A stretch of DNA of 64,000 nt from Bacillota bacterium (GTDB taxonomy: Bacteria > Bacillota > Clostridia > Lachnospirales > Lachnospiraceae): contig JAFAFU010000020.1 in NCBI GenBank assembly GCA_023423335.1, forward strand, positions 1-64,000. Reading direction: 5' to 3'. Positions 61,559-64,000 of this stretch are shown piece after piece. The notes beneath the pieces were generated by a model. The model ran no database searches. It had not been told where the DNA came from and saw nothing but the letters and a program-made list of their open reading frames with translations. How positions within the stretch are numbered: position 1 is the first letter of the stretch; each line of letters begins with the position of its first letter. The position numbers were made by a program, and so were the translations under genes.

Positions 61559-62539
61559 ATGGATACAGTCGATAGCATGGTGAATAAGGACAGGACAAAA
61601 CAGTCGAAATTATCCCTGGTGATTCCTGTTTATCAGGAGGGAAGCCATATCAGAAGCTCCATAAAAGTCATTGAGCAGGTTCTTCAGGAAAATCAGATCG
61701 TATATGAATTCGTCCTGGTGGATGACGGCTCCGGGGATAATACCTGGAGCGAGATCAAGGCCCTGGCCGGAGAAAATGACAGGGTCACGAGCTTAAGACT
61801 CAGCCGGAATTTCGGCAAGGAATCAGCCCTATGCGCCGGTCTGGAGTATGCGGATGGGGATATGGTTCTGGTAATGGATGCGGATCTTCAGCATCCGCCC
61901 GCCCTGATTCCGGAGATGGTGAAGGCCTGGAGGGAAGAGGGCGTAGATGTTGTTGAAGGGATTAAGAACTCCAGAGGGAAAGAGAATCCTGTTTATAAAC
62001 TGTGTGCGAAATTTTTCTATTATATATTGTACAAATCCTCCGACATCCATCTGGGGAGGGCCTCGGACTTTAAATTACTGGACCGGAAGGTGGTGGAGGC
62101 TTGGAAGGAGATGCCGGAGAGAGCAATTTTTTTCCGCGGTATGTCCGCCTGGCTGGGCTTTGACCGCAAGCAGATCGGTTTTGATGTGGCAGACCGGGTG
62201 AACGGTAAAACCAAATGGTCCCTGATACGCCTGATCCGTCTTGCGATGAATGCGATTACCTCCTATACCTCGGTGCCTTTGCACTGCATCACGGTCCTGG
62301 GTATCCTGATGTTTGCCGTAACGATCCTGATGGGAATCCAGACCCTGTTTATGAAATTTTCCGGCAGGGCGAATAGCGGCTTTACCACTGTCATTTTACT
62401 GCAGCTTCTGATCGGAAGCTCCATTATGACCAGCCTGGGAATGATCGGAATTTACCTGACGAAAATATATAAGGAAGTTAAGGGAAGGCCCAGATATCTG
62501 ATCTCAAAATGTATTAAAGGCGGTGAGAGAGAATGCTAG
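61559..62539 (+). CDS. GT2 polyprenyl-phosphate glycosyltransferase (DPM/GtrB-like)
   Basis: A 326-residue membrane glycosyltransferase that loads a sugar onto a lipid carrier such as undecaprenyl phosphate. The GT2 core shows LSLVIPVYQEG, LVDDGSGDNTW and the metal motif MDADLQHPP. Two C-terminal membrane helices (about 235-262 and 273-300) follow, as in GtrB/YkoT. AGAGGTAG lies before the ATG. An extended -10 (TGG-TATACT, 61513-61521) lies just upstream, with a weak -35. The next gene overlaps the stop by 7 bp. Confidence 0.9.
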   Translation: MDTVDSMVNKDRTKQSKLSLVIPVYQEGSHIRSSIKVIEQVLQENQIVYEFVLVDDGSGDNTWSEIKALAGENDRVTSLRLSRNFGKESALCAGLEYADGDMVLVMDADLQHPPALIPEMVKAWREEGVDVVEGIKNSRGKENPVYKLCAKFFYYILYKSSDIHLGRASDFKLLDRKVVEAWKEMPERAIFFRGMSAWLGFDRKQIGFDVADRVNGKTKWSLIRLIRLAMNAITSYTSVPLHCITVLGILMFAVTILMGIQTLFMKFSGRANSGFTTVILLQLLIGSSIMTSLGMIGIYLTKIYKEVKGRPRYLISKCIKGGEREC

Positions 62540-64000
62540 GTCTGTTATATCTGTTCTTATGCTTTGGAATCGGGTGGGTGATCTGCGCTTATGCCTTTCC
62601 GGGCCTGGGTAATATGTCCGCAGAAGCCTATGACAGGAGTAAAATCAACGTCAGTCCATATCTTCTGGCTCTGCCGGTTTGGTTTATCACGGGTGTTCTG
62701 GCATTAACCTGGCCGGTTTATCTGATTGCCTCCGCGGCAGCAAAATTTACGGATACTCCCCTGGCAGCTGCCAATGGGATTGTCCTTCCGTCGGCACTGG
62801 TTTTATTCGGTATCGTGTTCTACATAAGACAAATCAGGCAAAAGAACCCCAAGCTCTCTTTTTTTTGTCCTGATGACCGGACCAGACAGATAGAGCTATT
62901 TTTACTGGCGGCAGTTGCTGTGCTTGCCGTCACGCTTATGCTGACCACCTTCTATGTTAAGGACGGGCAGCTGCATATCGGAGTTTCCGTCTTCAGCGAT
63001 TTTTCACCCCATATCGGAATGATAAGGTCCTTTTCCTACGGAAATAATTTCCCTACCTCCTATTCCCATTATGGGGGAGAGGATATCCGGTACCATTTTA
63101 TGTTCCAGTTCCTAGTGGGGAACCTGGAGTTCCTGGGAATGCGGATTGACTGGGCTTTTAATCTGCCCAGTATCCTTAGCTTTATAAGCGCCTTCCTGCT
63201 GTTGTATGTTTTGGCAGTTAAGATAACGGGAAAGACCCTGGCGGGTATCCTGTCCTGTCTTTTCTTCGCATTCCGAAGCTCGAAGGCGCTGTTCACTTAT
63301 CTTTCGGAGATACCGGAAGGAAGGAGCATTATAAAAGCCCTTTCGGAGAATACGGAGTTCATCGGGGATACACCCCATGAGGACTGGGGGCTGTGGAACC
63401 TGAATGTATATTGTAATCAGAGGCATCTGGCACTGGGGCTGGCTGCGATGTTCTTCCTCCTGATCCTGTTCCTGCCCCATCTCTATGAGATGTTCGAGAC
63501 AGTAAAGCAATTTGGGCATCGTGAGGAGGATGAGGAAAAAGGTAAGGAGGCCGGACAGAAGCGGTTTGCCGGGAGACCACGGGTCAGAAGGCTGATATCC
63601 TGTCTGAAGCAGATTTTCTTTACGGGAGAGGGCTGGAAGGTCAGGAATTATAAACTTCCGGTTGCCGCAGGCATATTGCTGGGTGCGCTGTCCTTCTTTC
63701 ATGGGGCGGTTGTGATCGGTTGTTTACTGGTATTGTTTATGGTTGCAGCCTTCTCGAAAAGGAGATTGGAATTTGTTATCCTGGCGGTGATCACCTTGGC
63801 CCTGTCGTATCTGCAGACCAGTTTCTTTATCGAAGACTCGGCTGTAACGACGAAGTTTTTATTTGGATTTATCTCAGAGAAGGCAACTCTGTTCGGCGCG
63901 GCTTCCTATCTGGAGAGACTGCTTGGCATCCTGCCCTTCGTTTTACTGGCAGCCTTCTGCCTGGAGCGGGGACCGGGACGGTATCTGATCCTTGCATTTA
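62533..64000 (+). CDS. Large multi-pass membrane protein, GT-C-like (3' end cut by window)
   Basis: An open reading frame from ATG 62533 runs without stop to the window edge, at least 489 codons. It overlaps the GT2 gene by 7 bp (GAATGCTAG). It begins MLGLLYLFLCFGIGWVICAY, and many membrane helices follow with large loops. A loop at about 150-185 has FSDFSPHIGMIRSF and FPTSYSHYGGEDIRYH. The layout resembles GT-C glycosyltransferases that use the lipid-linked sugar made by the GT2 upstream. The family is inferred from layout and context, since the C-terminal half is missing. Confidence 0.8.
   Translation, partial: MLGLLYLFLCFGIGWVICAYAFPGLGNMSAEAYDRSKINVSPYLLALPVWFITGVLALTWPVYLIASAAAKFTDTPLAAANGIVLPSALVLFGIVFYIRQIRQKNPKLSFFCPDDRTRQIELFLLAAVAVLAVTLMLTTFYVKDGQLHIGVSVFSDFSPHIGMIRSFSYGNNFPTSYSHYGGEDIRYHFMFQFLVGNLEFLGMRIDWAFNLPSILSFISAFLLLYVLAVKITGKTLAGILSCLFFAFRSSKALFTYLSEIPEGRSIIKALSENTEFIGDTPHEDWGLWNLNVYCNQRHLALGLAAMFFLLILFLPHLYEMFETVKQFGHREEDEEKGKEAGQKRFAGRPRVRRLISCLKQIFFTGEGWKVRNYKLPVAAGILLGALSFFHGAVVIGCLLVLFMVAAFSKRRLEFVILAVITLALSYLQTSFFIEDSAVTTKFLFGFISEKATLFGAASYLERLLGILPFVLLAAFCLERGPGRYLILAF

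Noticed and set aside
1..64000. tRNA genes, CRISPR arrays, transposases, integrases
   Set aside because: No cloverleaf with TTCGA loop, no regular spacer array and no recombinase motif was seen on either strand.

Overview
The window reads as chromosomal DNA of a spore-forming, strictly Gram-positive Clostridia, most like a member of the Lachnospiraceae. The signs are strong AGGAGG-type ribosome binding sites, frequent TTG/GTG starts, a YtfJ-type sporulation protein, a two-headed 2-hydroxyacyl-CoA dehydratase activase of 1416 residues, a split threonine/serine exporter, and the rpmB-asp23-yloV(fakA)-recG backbone known from Bacillota. Species cannot be named from the sequence alone.

Layout. 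The first 15 bases are the 3' end of a 23S rRNA gene, followed by a terminator. An SH3/L,D-transpeptidase lipoprotein comes next (0.5-1.5 kb). A sugar-use block follows (1.7-9.2 kb): GH1 beta-glucosidase, GH36 alpha-galactosidase, a GPH cation symporter, a Nudix protein and a GH13 alpha-glucosidase with an extra N-terminal domain. Then come the ThrE halves (9.3-10.5 kb) and an accessory run of small enzymes (GyrI-like, FMN-binding, Nudix, GNAT, DJ-1/PfpI, ProXp-like editing protein; 10.6-14.5 kb). From 14.5 to 27.3 kb lie a sugar-dehydrogenase-like propeller, an unusual Fpg/Nei-like protein lacking the key residues, CheW, hisHF, ung, two large unrecognised surface or scaffold proteins and an amino-acid permease. 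The long activase is on the minus strand (27.5-31.7 kb). From 31.9 to 40.9 kb are a LysM protein, CorA with a structured leader, a rhomboid-like zinc-ribbon protein, two ABC-2-like permeases without an ATPase, and a DUF2953/YtfJ pair. rpmB, asp23 and a FakA-like protein follow (41.0-43.8 kb).

The most interesting region is 44.6-56.8 kb, a type VII secretion (T7SSb) locus placed between yloV and recG, which are close neighbours in Bacillus subtilis. A textbook sigma-A promoter drives essC (with a readable FHA domain), esaB/yukD and two WXG100 genes, closed by a strong hairpin. After it comes a toxin cassette: a lipoprotein, a lipase with an N-terminal GHSKG catalytic domain and a C-terminal helical domain, and two small helical partners. 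This matches the reverse-architecture TslA/TilA/TlaA lipase effector system. The lipoprotein and the lipase N-terminus are very AT-rich. Composition jumps to about 50% GC inside the lipase gene at about 52.4 kb, which suggests that immunity gene and catalytic domain are exchanged as one cassette while the secretion end stays. A PP2C phosphatase and a Hanks kinase with extracellular LRRs complete the locus. EsaA, EssA and EssB are not seen. The FHA domain plus the kinase/phosphatase pair suggest phospho-control of secretion.

The window closes with a GntR-ABC module that has a clear palindromic operator over its promoter, recG, and a GT2 glycosyltransferase followed by a large membrane protein cut by the window edge. 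No tRNA gene, CRISPR array, insertion sequence or prophage was seen.
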